A stretch of 64,000 bases of DNA, taken from Pelobates cultripes (Eukaryota > Chordata > Amphibia > Anura > Pelobatidae). This document shows positions 21,110 through 30,739 of this stretch, in pieces. The stretch lies in the NCBI GenBank assembly GCA_933207985.1, contig OW240916.1, positions 82,002,741 to 82,066,740 on the forward strand, written 5' to 3'. Below the pieces are notes generated by a model. It ran no database searches. It saw only the letters and a list, made by a program, of their open reading frames with translations, and was not told where the DNA came from. Made by a program: the position numbers and the translations under genes. Within the stretch, counting starts at the first letter, position 1, and the number at the start of each line of letters is the position of its first letter.

Positions 21110-21740
21110 CTAATTAGATTTTGTTCTGAGTGAAATAGAAACAGACACAAGACTTAACATTAGAGCCAGCAAAGCGGAAAGCTGGCTAAAAGACAAATCC
21201 TCATTATCAGGCCACTCTTCAAGGAATCGTAAAACAAGTGATACATCCCAAAATGAGGAATAGCGAGAGGTAGGGGGTCTCAAAAAGCGTACACCTTGGC
21301 AGAACCTTGAGAGGGCACATGAGCCGCCAAGCTAGCTGACTGAAAGACGTTAATGGTCCTATACAACTTAACCTGAGAAAACAATTCAGCAAGGATGTTT
21401 AGGACTGCCATGATAGGGGCCATAAAGGGATCCAAAGGTCTCTCCAGACACCAGCCATGCCAGGATCGCCAGGCGTTCAGGTATGATCGTCTGGTGCCAG
21501 GCACCCAAGAGTCCCGGAGTAACTCTCTAACCGTTGTCGCTAGGCCTGGCACATCCCAGGAACCCCGGAAACGGTCCAAGCCACTAGCAATAGGCAATCC
21601 TCTAATATCAATGGATGTGGATTCTCTTGTGGATCCCGTGGGAGAAATCTGGAGACAGGGAGTAGTGAGGATCTTTGCACGACAACTCCAGCAAGAGAGG
21701 TGTGATGAACCGTCCACCAATCAATGCTCCTAGTGCTTAC
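21110..21740 (-). pseudogene. DIRS-B tyrosine recombinase, N-terminal and early catalytic part
   Basis: The first frame (21720-21280) carries ELLRDSWVPGTRRSYLNAWR, WHGWCLERPLDPF and LYRTINVFQSASLAAH, the core-binding SAM-like domain of DIRS recombinases. A frameshift near 21283 is followed by RFLRPPTSRYSSFWDVSLVL and SFSQLSALLALMLSLV, the start of the catalytic domain. Homology stops where the first catalytic Arg box is expected, so the R-H-R-Y residues are not present. The intact enzyme would integrate the circular cDNA. Upstream of the first frame a linker with LILEDCLLLVAWTVSG is readable in another frame. Confidence 0.85.
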
Positions 21741-21744
21741 CAAA

Positions 21745-22515
21745 GACCATCAGCACCGCACCGGACACCATAGCCACCGCAGACTCCATGAACCGCCATA
21801 GCTTGGTTGGGGTCTCGCCGTCTCCTTCCCACCCTGGTCCAACCTCTGGACCCAGGACCGTATGGGAAGGACAACTCCTCCAGGAGGGTATAGCTGAGGG
21901 AAGGACCTCTCCTCCAGGAGAGAATAGCAGTATAGCTGAAGAGAGCTCTTACAAGAGCTAGCAGTGATATAGCAAGTATAGCTGTTCCCTACAACATGAG
22001 ACGAGAAAATATCCAATTTAACACAAAACACAGAAAACACCCCAAAACACCACGTATCCTGACAAATTTTTGTTTTGTGGAAGTCATATATGACTGACCG
22101 CACGCACATTTTCATGCCCAAAACAGTTCCAGAGAATTTGGCTGGGTGGACGATTTAGTTCCAATAGTTCAAATACTAAGTTTCGTTCTAAATACTCAAA
22201 GTTAAAGTGGTGTTCGAATTGCCGAACGCACTTCGATTTCCGTCGAAGTATTGAAGTCTGGAGCAGGTAAAGTTCAGCGGTGTTTGTGCCATCGCGTATC
22301 TGATTCGAGTTCCATGCACTCGACGACCAAACACCACTGAACGCGTTCGACTGAATTAAAACGGCCGCCGCCACATGTTCGTATGTCAAATGGCGGCCAC
22401 TTCGACTACCAAGTGGCAAAGTGCAATTTGTCACAAGAGGGAACCACTTTGAATCCTCCAAAGTGGTGTGACCAGAAGAAGCAACACTCCCAGGTGTTTG
22501 GTCCGATGCAATGTC
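21745..22515. mobile_element. Unidentified insertion inside DIRS-B
   Basis: This segment separates the RNase H tail (YAFPTF, about 22535) from the recombinase linker. It contains repeated 'cttcgactg/cgaagt' motifs, an inverted 'ggtgtttg...caaacacc' pair (about 22280 and 22325) and, at its left, 'ctcctccaggagg' and 'ctctcctccaggagag' dyads. It has no TG...CA ends or recognisable termini, so boundaries are approximate and the family is unknown. Confidence 0.5.
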
Positions 22516-23805
22516 CAAAGTATCATTGAGAAAGTGGGGAACGCATACGCCCCCGAGGAAGGCAGGCGAAATGTGTCCACTGCCTTACTGAGGGGGTCCG
22601 GAAGCTAACTGAAGAACAACTCTGTCTGACGGTTCACCCTGGATGCGAACAGATCTGATTGAAGGGGCCTCAAAGTCAGTCCAGTAATGAAAACACCGGA
22701 GGGTGAAGTTGCCAATCACTGGCATCTCTCCAGTGTTGAGAAAACCAGTCCGCTACTTGATTGTCCTGTCCCAGGAGATATTCTGCCACAAGTGACAAAT
22801 TCTTGTCCAGACAGTATTGATAGAGATCCTTTGTGAGATCCAACAGCAGTTTGGAGCGGAAATTTCCAAACCAGTTTATGTAGCGGACAGCCGGGACATT
22901 TCCACGCAGAGAAGCAGCGAGCAGTGACTCTTCCCCTTGTTGAAGCTACGTATAGCGAATGATCCTGCAATTATTTCCAGACTGTTGTGTATGTGAAGAG
23001 CTCTCTCCTCTGGAGTCCAGAGTCCTGCTGCCACCATGCCATTGCAAGCAGGGCCCCAACCCATACAGCTGGCGTCTGATTTCACGACGAAGTCTGGTTG
23101 AGGTCCAAAAATCGCCTTGCCGTTCCGGGCCTCCATATGTTGAATCCACCAATGAAGTTCCAGACAGCTTTGTCCCAAAGCCACACGACTGTCGTACGAG
23201 GCCGATGACTTGAGATGGCGAGCCTTCAGGCATTGGAGTGCCCGAGAGTCCTGGAAAGATGGCTTGAATGGAGGATGACAACAGGCCTATCGTTCTGGCC
23301 AGGTCCCTTAATGTGACCCGCGGGTTGTGGAGCAGGCGTCTGATATCCTTCCTGATGGTTGTCACCTTGGCCATCGGAAGACAGAGCACTGCCTGAATCG
23401 AATCTACCACGAAACCCAGAAACTAAACTGACCGAGAGGGAGTCAGTTCCAATTTTTCCACAGTGATGGCGAATCCCAGGTCCTGAAGCAGACAGATCAG
23501 GACCGTGACCTCGCAGAGCAGGTCTCTGAGGAGATGGATGCCCTCCATATTGAAATGTCGATAGACGACATATGCGTAGAGGGCATGCAGATTGATAACA
23601 GGGCGGAAGTCCCCTGTCTTCTTCCTTACAAGGAAGATATCACAAGAAGTGAGGTGGCCTGTCGCCTTCTCCACTGCACCCTTGTCCAGTGGGGATACAT
23701 TTTCTGAATGAACCAGATCGGAAGCCTCTTTGGCCATGCGTATCGGCCGTGAAGCGGTGACCTGTTTCAGAGGTTCGACAAAATAGATCCTGAAATTGGA
23801 CACGG
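22516..23805 (-). pseudogene. DIRS-B reverse transcriptase and RNase H
   Basis: RT opens with SPLDKGAVEKATGHLTSCDI, FLVRKKTGDFRPVINLHAL and HFNMEGIHLLRDLL. It then jumps to LLQDLGFAITVEKLELTPS, so the central palm with the YxDD box is deleted. The connection KVTTIRKDIRRLLHNP and TLRDLARTIGLLSSSIQAIF follows, then RNase H with KSDASCMGWGPACNGMVAAG and HIHNSLEIIAGSFAIRSF. The tail DLFASRVNRQTELFF and LPDPLSKAVDTF is characteristic of DIRS. Several frame changes are needed to read it. The deletion in the RT core means it could not have been self-sufficient in this form. Confidence 0.88.
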
Positions 23806-23829
23806 TCTGAGAGACATCTGTTCCTAGTT

Positions 23830-24874
23830 CAGAGACGTATAAATAGAAATGTGTCCGTTTAACTCCTTCGTGAAGGCATCCCCGAAGAGTAGACCTTAGG
23901 CATCAGGACCCAATTCCTTGGATGCCAAATCCGCCAACTTGCCGTCCAGCTTGTAAAGGGTCGCTCTGTGGCGTTCAGAGGATAGGGCCACATTGGCGTT
24001 TCCTTATAAACACACAGATGGCTCGTTGGGCCCATTTTCGTAGAAGATTTAGCATCCATCGTGTTCCTTGTAGAGCGACATCCGCCATGAGTAACATCTG
24101 TGTCAACGTGCCACTGACATCCAGCAGTTTGTCTTGGGCAGAGCGTAGCCCCTTTCCAGGTCTTTGCAGGGCCTTTTCCGGAGTTATTAGTGAAGCTGGC
24201 AAGCGCTGGGTCGAAATCGGGAGTAAGAGCCACTTTGTCTGGTAACGTTGGGCGGGGGCATTCCCCCCGAAGTTTCATTCTGACCTCCTTATCCAAGGGA
24301 TGGTGGAGCCAGTAACGCAGGAGTTCTGCAATGTGGTCTGGAGGAGCCCATTACAAGGAACAAGGGTGTTTAATGAGCCGTGGATCAAAGAGGGGATGGC
24401 CAGAAGGATCCAGGATCTCACCTCGGGGTCATCAGCGGTGGTTGGCTCACCCTTTGGTGATCAGTCAGAGGAGAGTCTGTTACCATCTCCCACGCGTAGT
24501 GGGAATGGCCGTTGAGAAAAAATCCTCACTGGGGGATGCGGCACCAGAGCTGTCGGCCCGGTACTCATCCAGGATGTCAAAACCCTCCTCCACCGGTGGC
24601 CATCCAGAGGCCATCTTGGTTAACTTGTCAGGCAGCTTCCCCTTTATTGGTTTGCCATGCCCCTTCCAACGTCTCTTACGTGCGAAGCCCATATCCACAG
24701 AGTAGAGGGAAACGCCCGAGTCGGAGCCCCGAGCACCTGAGGTGCAGGGTCCAGGGTGGCCGGTAGAGTGTCACCATGGAAGGCAGTGAGGGCTTTGGGC
24801 AATGAGTCCACTCTGGCAGCACAAAACTAGGCCTGGAGACCTTCTGGGGCACAGAAATCTGCTTCGTCAGTCAT
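23830..24874 (-). pseudogene. DIRS-B gag-like region
   Basis: A plausible start is the ATG at 24874 (MTDEADFCAPEGLQA), soon followed by a stop. Downstream pieces are RVDSLPKALTAFHGDTLPA, MGFARKRRWKGHGKPIKG, GWPPVEEGFDILDEYRADSS, LRSAQDKLLDVSGTLTQML and YKLDGKLADLASKELGP, then LLFGDAFTKELNG. Position upstream of RT and the last two blocks resemble DIRS gag proteins (coiled/helical region before an LFG motif). The start codon choice is weak. The 62-bp tandem array lies about 80 bp upstream. Confidence 0.65.
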
Positions 24875-24955
24875 GACTGTATCACTGCCATAGATGTAAA
24901 ACACTGTCAATGCGGTACCTGGTGAGGCCAGCTGTGTGTCAACAGCGTGCAAGAG

Positions 24956-25250
24956 GGGGTCACCCGACAAGCACAAGCATACCATGCAGCATAGGCCAGC
25001 AGGGGAGGGGGTCACCCTCAGTATGATTATAACATGACACTGTAGGTGCAGCAGTGCAGTCAGTGGGAGGGGGTCACCCTCAGTATGTTTATAACAGGAC
25101 ACTGTAGATCCAGCAGTGCAGTCAGCAGGAGGGGGTCACCCTCAGTATGATTATAACAGGACACTGTAGGTCCAGCAGTACAGTTAGCGGGAGGGGGTCA
25201 CCCTCAGTATGATTATAATAGGACACTATAGGTCCAGCAGTGCTGTTACC
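24956..25250 (+). repeat. 62-bp tandem repeat upstream of DIRS-B gag
   Basis: 'gggggtcaccctcagtatg' recurs with 'gtcaccct' at 25011, 25073, 25135 and 25197, an exact 62-bp period, and a diverged fifth unit starts near 24959. Units differ by few bases. The array begins about 80 bp upstream of the proposed gag start and reads toward it on the minus strand. Confidence 0.9.
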
Positions 25251-25740
25251 CAACCCAAAAAGTGTCACTGACACCACAGCAGGCCCCAGTAGAGGGCAGT
25301 AATGTTAGACAGGGCAGTGTCCTGTAATATAGTAACATAACAGGCCAGATGCCTACCTCCACCTGGGGCCCAAATGGCCTAAAACCTGCAAGAAAAAACA
25401 AATTGGTGTATAAGGGGGCCGGCAGCACAGCTAGCACGTAGGGGCAGTGGGGAGGTGAGGAACCAGAGGTCCAGGCTGCCCGGAACGTGGGGGAGCAGCC
25501 GTGACAGTAAAAAAATGGCCGCCGCGGCCACAAGCTGCAATCGCTGACCGCCGTGTGGAGCTGCGGAGGTCCAAACTAAAACCGCAAGCGGTCTGTGTGC
25601 CGCTCATGGTGTGCAGGAAAGCAGACGGGAGCTGCGACAGGAGCCGGGAAGGCAGGTGGGGGGGAGAGTGTGGTGAAGCCCAGGAGGGTGCCGCAATTGC
25701 GGGCAGCATGAGAGCTGGCAGGGGGATCCCCAGGGAAAAA
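25251..25740. other. GC-rich flank of DIRS-B, no gene recognised
   Basis: It could be the DIRS-B leader or terminal repeat, as it continues the GC-rich character up to a sharp change at about 25740, where a Tc1-like element starts. No terminal inverted repeat partner was found near 21100. Confidence 0.4.
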
Positions 25741-25984
25741 AATACTTATGATAAACAAGATACTTATAATGACTTCTCCAGTCTCAAAATTATTCATTCA
25801 AAATTATTTATTAATAGAATCACTCACAACAGCACAACTATACAAAACAGGTGTGGTCACAAGCATACTACCTTATGCAACTAATCAATGGCTTTATTAG
25901 TTGCACCAGTTGTTCTTGAGGTGGAACACTTGAAAAACAAGTCAAAGGAATGGTGCACAAAGTTAAGAGATCACCGCCCTTCAC

Positions 25985-26431
25985 AAACAAGGAACAGGAT
26001 ACAACTGAATGTTCCATAGTTGCAAGTTTAAAGTTGAAGGAACAGTGGTTACACTACTTGGACAAGGCAGAAAAAGGAAGCTATCAATGGCTGCAACCAG
26101 ATTTCTGAGAAGGCAGGTTGTGAACATCCCTTGACTGAGTGCAAAAGACCTGCAGCAAGACTTGGTCATAACAGACACTGAGGTTTCAGTGAGCACACTA
26201 AGGCATGTACTAAAGGCAAAGGGTTTGCATGCCAATACTACCAATACTGACCCAAAAGCACAAGGAAAGTCATCTCCAACATGATCAAAATCATATAAAT
26301 AAGCCACTGAAGTTTTGGGATTCTATTCTGTGGAGTAATGAAACAAAACTGAAATGCTATGGCCCAATGGATCAGTGGTATGTCTGGAGGAAGAAGAATG
26401 AAGCATTTGCTAAAGAACACTCTGTCTACAG
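25985..26431 (+). pseudogene. Tc1-like transposase fragment
   Basis: The clearest part is KPLKFWDSILWSNETKLKCY followed by GPMDQWYVWRKKNEAF, the region around the first catalytic Asp of Tc1-type transposases; the usual SDE is SNE here, so that Asp is replaced. Upstream sequence is homologous in broken frames only. The frame ends at a stop created at the T2 insertion point. The second Asp and Glu of the triad are not present. Confidence 0.8.
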
Positions 26432-26435
26432 TTAA

Positions 26436-26590
26436 AGGGGCACTATAGGCACCCAGACCACTTCAGCTTCTTGAAGTGGTCTGGGTGCAGTGCTGCGGGT
26501 CCTTTAACCCTGCAGTGGTAATTACTGAACTTTTAATAAACAGCAATAATTACCTGCCAGGGTTTACTGGTGCTCTATGAAAATGGTGCT
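26436..26590 (+). mobile_element. T2-like element, one end
   Basis: Begins right after TTAA (26432-26435) with 'aggggcactataggcaccc' and the stem 'agaccacttcagctt...gaagtggtct'. The other terminus is not recognisable, so it is truncated near 26590. Confidence 0.7.
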
Positions 26591-26839
26591 GATGTTTCTT
26601 GTGCTTTTGAGTGTCATGAAGGGGTTGAATAATTTTGAGACTGGAGAAGCAATAATAAGTTGCATTTTCAGTTACATTTTGGGAAAGTGAAGCATTCATT
26701 GTGTTGAGCTATTTCAATTACTTTCGTTTGATTTGTCGTTGCAAACAGCTGACAGTCTGTACATTTTGAAAATAAACCTGATTTTCATTGGAGGTTGAAT
26801 AACTTTGATTACAACTGTATATTTACAGAATGCTGCTTG

Positions 26840-27425
26840 TAAGGTTGCATGTGTATGCAGGTGGTTGCTTCTTGTGTTGGATTTGTGAGGGTAGGCTACA
26901 TGTGGTGTTGCTTGTTTTTGGGGAATGTTGCTAGCACGTTCGTGCTTTTATGGTTGTGTGTGAGGGGGGGAGGCTGCTTGCAGTGTTGCATGTGTAAGAG
27001 CGAGGTTGTTGTGGGACTGCGTGTGGATGGGGCTGTTTGTGATATAGTATGTGTGCATCCATGTAAATAGGAGCTGTATATGGATAGGGGCTCTACTGTG
27101 TGTGCTTTAGAGGATAAAGGCTTTAGTTTGTGTTTGAGGGGATATGAGGCTGTAGTGCGTGTTTTGGGAAATTTAAAAATTGAAAGCGGTATTGTGTATT
27201 TGGAGGGAAATTGGGAATGTAGTGTGTGTTTGGGAGAAAACTGGAACTGTAGTGTGTGTGGGGAATTGGTGATGTAGTTTGTGTGTGTGGTAAATGGAAG
27301 CTGTAGTGAATGCATGCAGGTGATAGGGGCTGTAGTGTGTGTGTTTGGCAGGAATAGGAAGCTGTAGCAGCTGTAGTGTGTGGTTAAGGATGTGGGGGAT
27401 AGGAGCTGTGGAGGGGGAGATTCAT
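26840..27425 (+). repeat. Degenerate GT-rich tandem repeat
   Basis: Variants of 'gctgtagtgtgtgtttggg' recur with irregular spacing. The long minus-strand frame over it (Thr/Pro/Ser-rich) is a product of the repeat. Confidence 0.75.
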
Positions 27426-27559
27426 TCAAAGTATTCAAAGTAAAAGTCTCATACAGGCTCATAGATACAGTCAAACATAGAACAACAAACAAATACACCC
27501 TCTGCTGTCGTACTTCCACCCTTGTGTCTCTCCAGTACTTCACAGTACTCTGCATGTAA

Positions 27560-28670
27560 GGAGTGAGTGGAGGAATGTGATGTCACTTCCCCTCTTCACA
27601 CACACAGTGCGCCACACAGAGAGGATACAAGACACTGTCTGCAGCAATGGACATTGGGAATTGGCCACATCACGCTGCTCCTGGTCTCTTTTGCCTTGCA
27701 CCACAGATGGTGCCTCTGTCATAGGGGGTAATTGTAACAGACTGCCCTGGGGCTGCACTGATTGACATAGTGCCAGTCAAATCGACCGGCACCAGACTAA
27801 AAGAAATGCATAAAGAAACTAGAAAAGCTACAATTTCTGGGGAAATTGTGTGAAGTGTTCTTGCCTCCACCAGTAGTCTACAACTGGAGTGGGCGTATTA
27901 ACTGTTATTTATTTATATAGCACATTTAATTGCAACTTTGTTGCCCAAAGTGCTTCACAGTTACATTAAAACATACATTTATAAAAACATTAGCAGGTGT
28001 ACAAAAGGCCCTGTCTATGACATCACTTGCTGCTCCAGCCTGGCACAGGTCAGAGTATTTTGGCGGTTGCCATCTTCAAACGGTCGTATTTTAAAAACTA
28101 TACATCCTACAGCGAAGAGCTTTAAATTGTGAGAATCACAAGACCCAGACCTACATTTTGATGCATAGTATGTCTCTGAAGTATTAAACATGAAGGCACA
28201 GTCGCAGTTTAGAAATTGCCCTTCAAATTTAAGCTGGCTGGAGTGGAGATTCAATGAATGTCAATGGACGGCGTGAGTTGCAAACAAATGGCCATATCGT
28301 GAAAACTATCAGGACTATGGCTTAGCTGTGGACATTTTTAGTGGCAGCAGGGATAGCTCAACGTTTTGATTTAAGATTTGTGTAGGTGGGCTTGAAAATG
28401 AGGGAGTGGTGGCAGTTTAGAAATCATGTCCTGATTTTTCAGCTTTTGCCAGCTCCCACTCTAGTTTTGAACATTTTGCCATTAATTCCTATGGGACCAA
28501 TTTCGCCACAAGAACGACTATATTCCGTGAACCATTTGGCGAAACATTCCACAAAGTAATGGCAATCTGATCGGGAACAATCCGCACGTTTCGGTATATT
28601 ACTGTCTATGTAGTGTAAAAACTGTGGGAGGAGTTAGGGTGGTAAATTTAGCTTTTATAAGAATAAGAAT
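27560..28670. other. Unassigned; short LINE-tail-like block
   Basis: At about 27905-27965 'atttatatagcacattt' and 'cccaaagtgcttcacag' resemble a repeat tail common in fish and amphibians. The rest (to the Tc1 element at 28677) looks like repeat sequence of unknown class; no coding motif found. Confidence 0.4.
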
Positions 28671-28676
28671 AATATA

Positions 28677-30238
28677 CAGGGAGTGCAGAATTATTAGGCA
28701 AGTTGTATTTTTGAGGATTAATTTTATTATTGAACAACAACCATGTTCTCAATGAACCCAAAAAACTCATTAATATCAAAGCTGAATATTTTTGGAAGTA
28801 GTTTTTAGTTTGTTTTTAGTTTAGCTATGTTAGGGGGATATCTGTGTGTGCAGGTGACTATTACTGTGCATAATTATTAGGCAACTTAACAAAAAACAAA
28901 TATATACCCATTTCAATTATTTATTATTACCAGTGAAACCAATATAACATCTCAACATTCACAAATATACATTTCTGACATTCAAAAACAAAACAAAAAC
29001 AAATCAGTGACCAATATAGCCACCTTTCTTTGCAAGGACACTCAAAAGCCTGCCATCCATGGATTCTGTCAGTGTTTTGATCTGTTCACCATCAACATTG
29101 CGTGCAGCAGCAACCACAGCCTCCCAGACACTGTTCAGAGAGGTGTACTGTTTTCCCTCCTTGTAAATCTCACATTTGATGATGGACCACAGGTTCTCAA
29201 TGGGGTTCAGATCAGGTGAACAAGGAGGCCATGTCATTAGATTTTCTTCTTTTATACCCTTTCTTGCCAGCCACGCTGTGGAGTACTTGGACGCGTGTGA
29301 TGGAGCATTGTCCTGCATGAAAATCATGTTTTTCTTGAAGGATGCAGACTTCTTCCTGTACCACTGCTTGAAGAAGGTGTCTTCCAGGAACTGGCAGTAG
29401 GACTGGGAGTTGAGCTTGACTCCATCCTCAACCCGAAAAGGCCCCACAAGCTCATCTTTGATGATACCAGCCCAAACCAGTACTCCACCTCCACCTTGCT
29501 GGTGTCTGAGTCGGACTGGAGCTCTCTGCCCTTTACCAATCCAGCCACGGGCCCATCCATCTGGCCCATCAAGACTCACTCTCATTTCATCAGTCCATAA
29601 AACCTTAGAAAAATCAGTCTTGAGATATTTCTTGGCCCAGTCTTGACGTTTCAGCTTGTGTGTCTTGTTCAGTGGTGGTCGTCTTTCAGCCTTTCTTACC
29701 TTGGCCATGTCTCTGAGTATTGCACACCTTGTGCTTTTGGGCACTCCAGTGATGTTGCAGCTCTGAAATATGGCCAAACTGGTGGCAAGTGGCATCGTGG
29801 CAGCTGCACGCTTGACTTTTCTCAGTTCATGGTCAGTTATTTTGCGCCTTGGTTTTTCCACACGCTTCTTGCGACCCTGTTGACTATTTTGAATGAAACG
29901 CTTGATTGTTCGATGATCACGCTTCAGAAGCTTTGCAATTTTAAGAGTGCTGCATCCCTCTGCAAGATATCTCACTATTTTTGACTTTTCTGAGCCTGTC
30001 AAGTCCTTCTTTTGACCCATTTTGCCAAAGGAAAGGAAGTTGCCTAATAATTATGCACACCTGATATAGGGTGTTGATGTCATTAGACCACACCCCTTCT
30101 CATTACAGAGATGCACATCACCTAATATGCTTAATTGGTAGTAGGCTTTCGAGCCTATACAGCTTGGAGTAAGACAACATGCATAAAGAGGATGATGTGG
30201 TCAAAATACTCATTTGCCTAATAATTCTGCACTCCCTG
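28677..30238 (-). mobile_element. Complete Tc1/mariner transposon with open transposase
   Basis: Ends start 'cagggagtgcagaattatta' on both sides and are flanked by TA (28675-28676, 30239-30240). A second, internal copy of the motif ('tgcataattattaggcaact') lies about 190 bp in at the left (28866) and about 180 bp in at the right, giving an IR/DR-type arrangement like that of Sleeping Beauty. Length is 1562 bp. The transposase frame is uninterrupted. A near-identical inverted copy lies at 60970-62227. Confidence 0.95.
29004..30020 (-). CDS. Tc1/mariner-family transposase, 338 aa
   Basis: This enzyme would bind the element's terminal repeats in the nucleus and catalyse cut-and-paste transposition into TA. 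Residues 1-45 form the first helix-turn-helix (MGQKKDLTGSEKSKIVRYLA, then LLKRDHRTIKRFI), 49-60 a basic GRKKRVEKPRRK linker that may act as AT-hook or nuclear signal, and about 62-115 the second DNA-binding domain. The DDE domain shows D144 (LWTDEMR), the glycine-rich HQQGGGGVLVWAG at 173-185, D237 (FMQDNAPSH) and E275 (SPDLNPIENLW). I count 37 residues between D237 and E275, unlike the 34 of canonical Tc1. The length is normal and no stop or frameshift is present, so it may be functional or recently so. The ATG follows the internal terminal repeat directly. Expression is not shown. Confidence 0.93.
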   Translation of the reverse strand: MGQKKDLTGSEKSKIVRYLAEGCSTLKIAKLLKRDHRTIKRFIQNSQQGRKKRVEKPRRKITDHELRKVKRAAATMPLATSLAIFQSCNITGVPKSTRCAILRDMAKVRKAERRPPLNKTHKLKRQDWAKKYLKTDFSKVLWTDEMRVSLDGPDGWARGWIGKGQRAPVRLRHQQGGGGVLVWAGIIKDELVGPFRVEDGVKLNSQSYCQFLEDTFFKQWYRKKSASFKKNMIFMQDNAPSHASKYSTAWLARKGIKEENLMTWPPCSPDLNPIENLWSIIKCEIYKEGKQYTSLNSVWEAVVAAARNVDGEQIKTLTESMDGRLLSVLAKKGGYIGH

Positions 30239-30578
30239 TATATGTGAGATAACATTAAGTGGTCTTGCTCTGCAAGAACACTTAATGACAGCTGATTGGG
30301 GCAAGTGTAGCTCTGAGGCCATGACCTTTGCAGCCTTATGGCAAATCCAGGCCTGGGTTCCGTTCAAACAAACTTACACAGACTCAAAAATTAGTTGACT
30401 GAAGGCTGAAATTGTCAGTAGTTATAAACTACCATTTTGAAATTATAATGGTTTTGAATGGAACTGCTTTCATAAGAATTTTTTGAATTTTTTTTTTAAA
30501 TGTCACAGGAAGAGTTGGGGGTCAGAGGACTTATGGTAAGAAAGATTTTTTTTGATTAGCAGGAATTTAGGTATAGGG

Positions 30579-30728
30579 CAGGGGTGCCCAAAAGGTAGAT
30601 CCCCAGATTTTTTTAAACCTACAGCTTCCATGATGCATTGTCATTCTAAAAGCTATTTAAAGGCATACAAAGCATCAGAGGAGTTGTAGTTCTTCAAAAT
30701 CTGGGGATCTACCTTTTGGGCATCCCTG
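30579..30728. mobile_element. hAT-type MITE, 150 bp
   Basis: Terminal repeats 'caggggtgcccaaaaggtag' and its near-perfect complement extend into long arms, and a perfect 8-bp duplication 'gtataggg' flanks it (30571-30578, 30729-30736). CAG...CTG ends and 8-bp TSD are the hAT signature. No coding capacity. Confidence 0.95.
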
Positions 30729-30739
30729 GTATAGGGTTT

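Larger units (their letters stand above)
21110..24900 (-). mobile_element. Second DIRS-type retrotransposon remnant (DIRS-B)
   Basis: Minus-strand blocks appear in DIRS order from right to left: gag (about 24874-23830), RT (about 23803-23430), connection and RNase H (about 23410-22520), an unrelated insertion (about 22515-21745), then tyrosine recombinase (about 21740-21110). It is a different lineage from the copy at 9480. Frameshifts, stops and a deletion in the RT core make it inactive. Inverted terminal repeats were not located. Confidence 0.85.
25745..26819 (+). mobile_element. Tc1-like element interrupted at TTAA
   Basis: 'cttctccagtctcaaaatta' near 25780 is complementary to 'aattttgagactggagaag' near 26632, and the right terminus reads 'ttgattacaactgta' (26805-26819). 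The left terminus is incomplete. A decayed transposase lies between, cut at 26432 by a T2-like element. After that insertion only 3' non-coding sequence of the Tc1 element remains, so its C-terminal coding part is lost. Confidence 0.75.

Noticed and set aside
22084..22518. 144-codon minus-strand frame considered as a retroviral or retrotransposon protein
   Set aside because: It lies in the unclassified insertion within DIRS-B, bridges DIRS sequence into it, and has no known domain.
25011..25250. CRISPR-like direct repeats with 62-bp period
   Set aside because: The whole 62-bp unit is conserved with no variable spacers, and the context is a vertebrate DIRS element; it is an ordinary tandem array.
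26896..27555. 219-codon minus-strand frame rich in Thr, Pro and Ser
   Set aside because: It reads through a GT-rich tandem repeat on the other strand; openness is explained by the repeat.
29324..29984. Long plus-strand frames opposite the intact transposase
   Set aside because: Antisense shadows of the 338-codon transposase; the same shadows occur opposite the copy at 61.3-61.8 kb.
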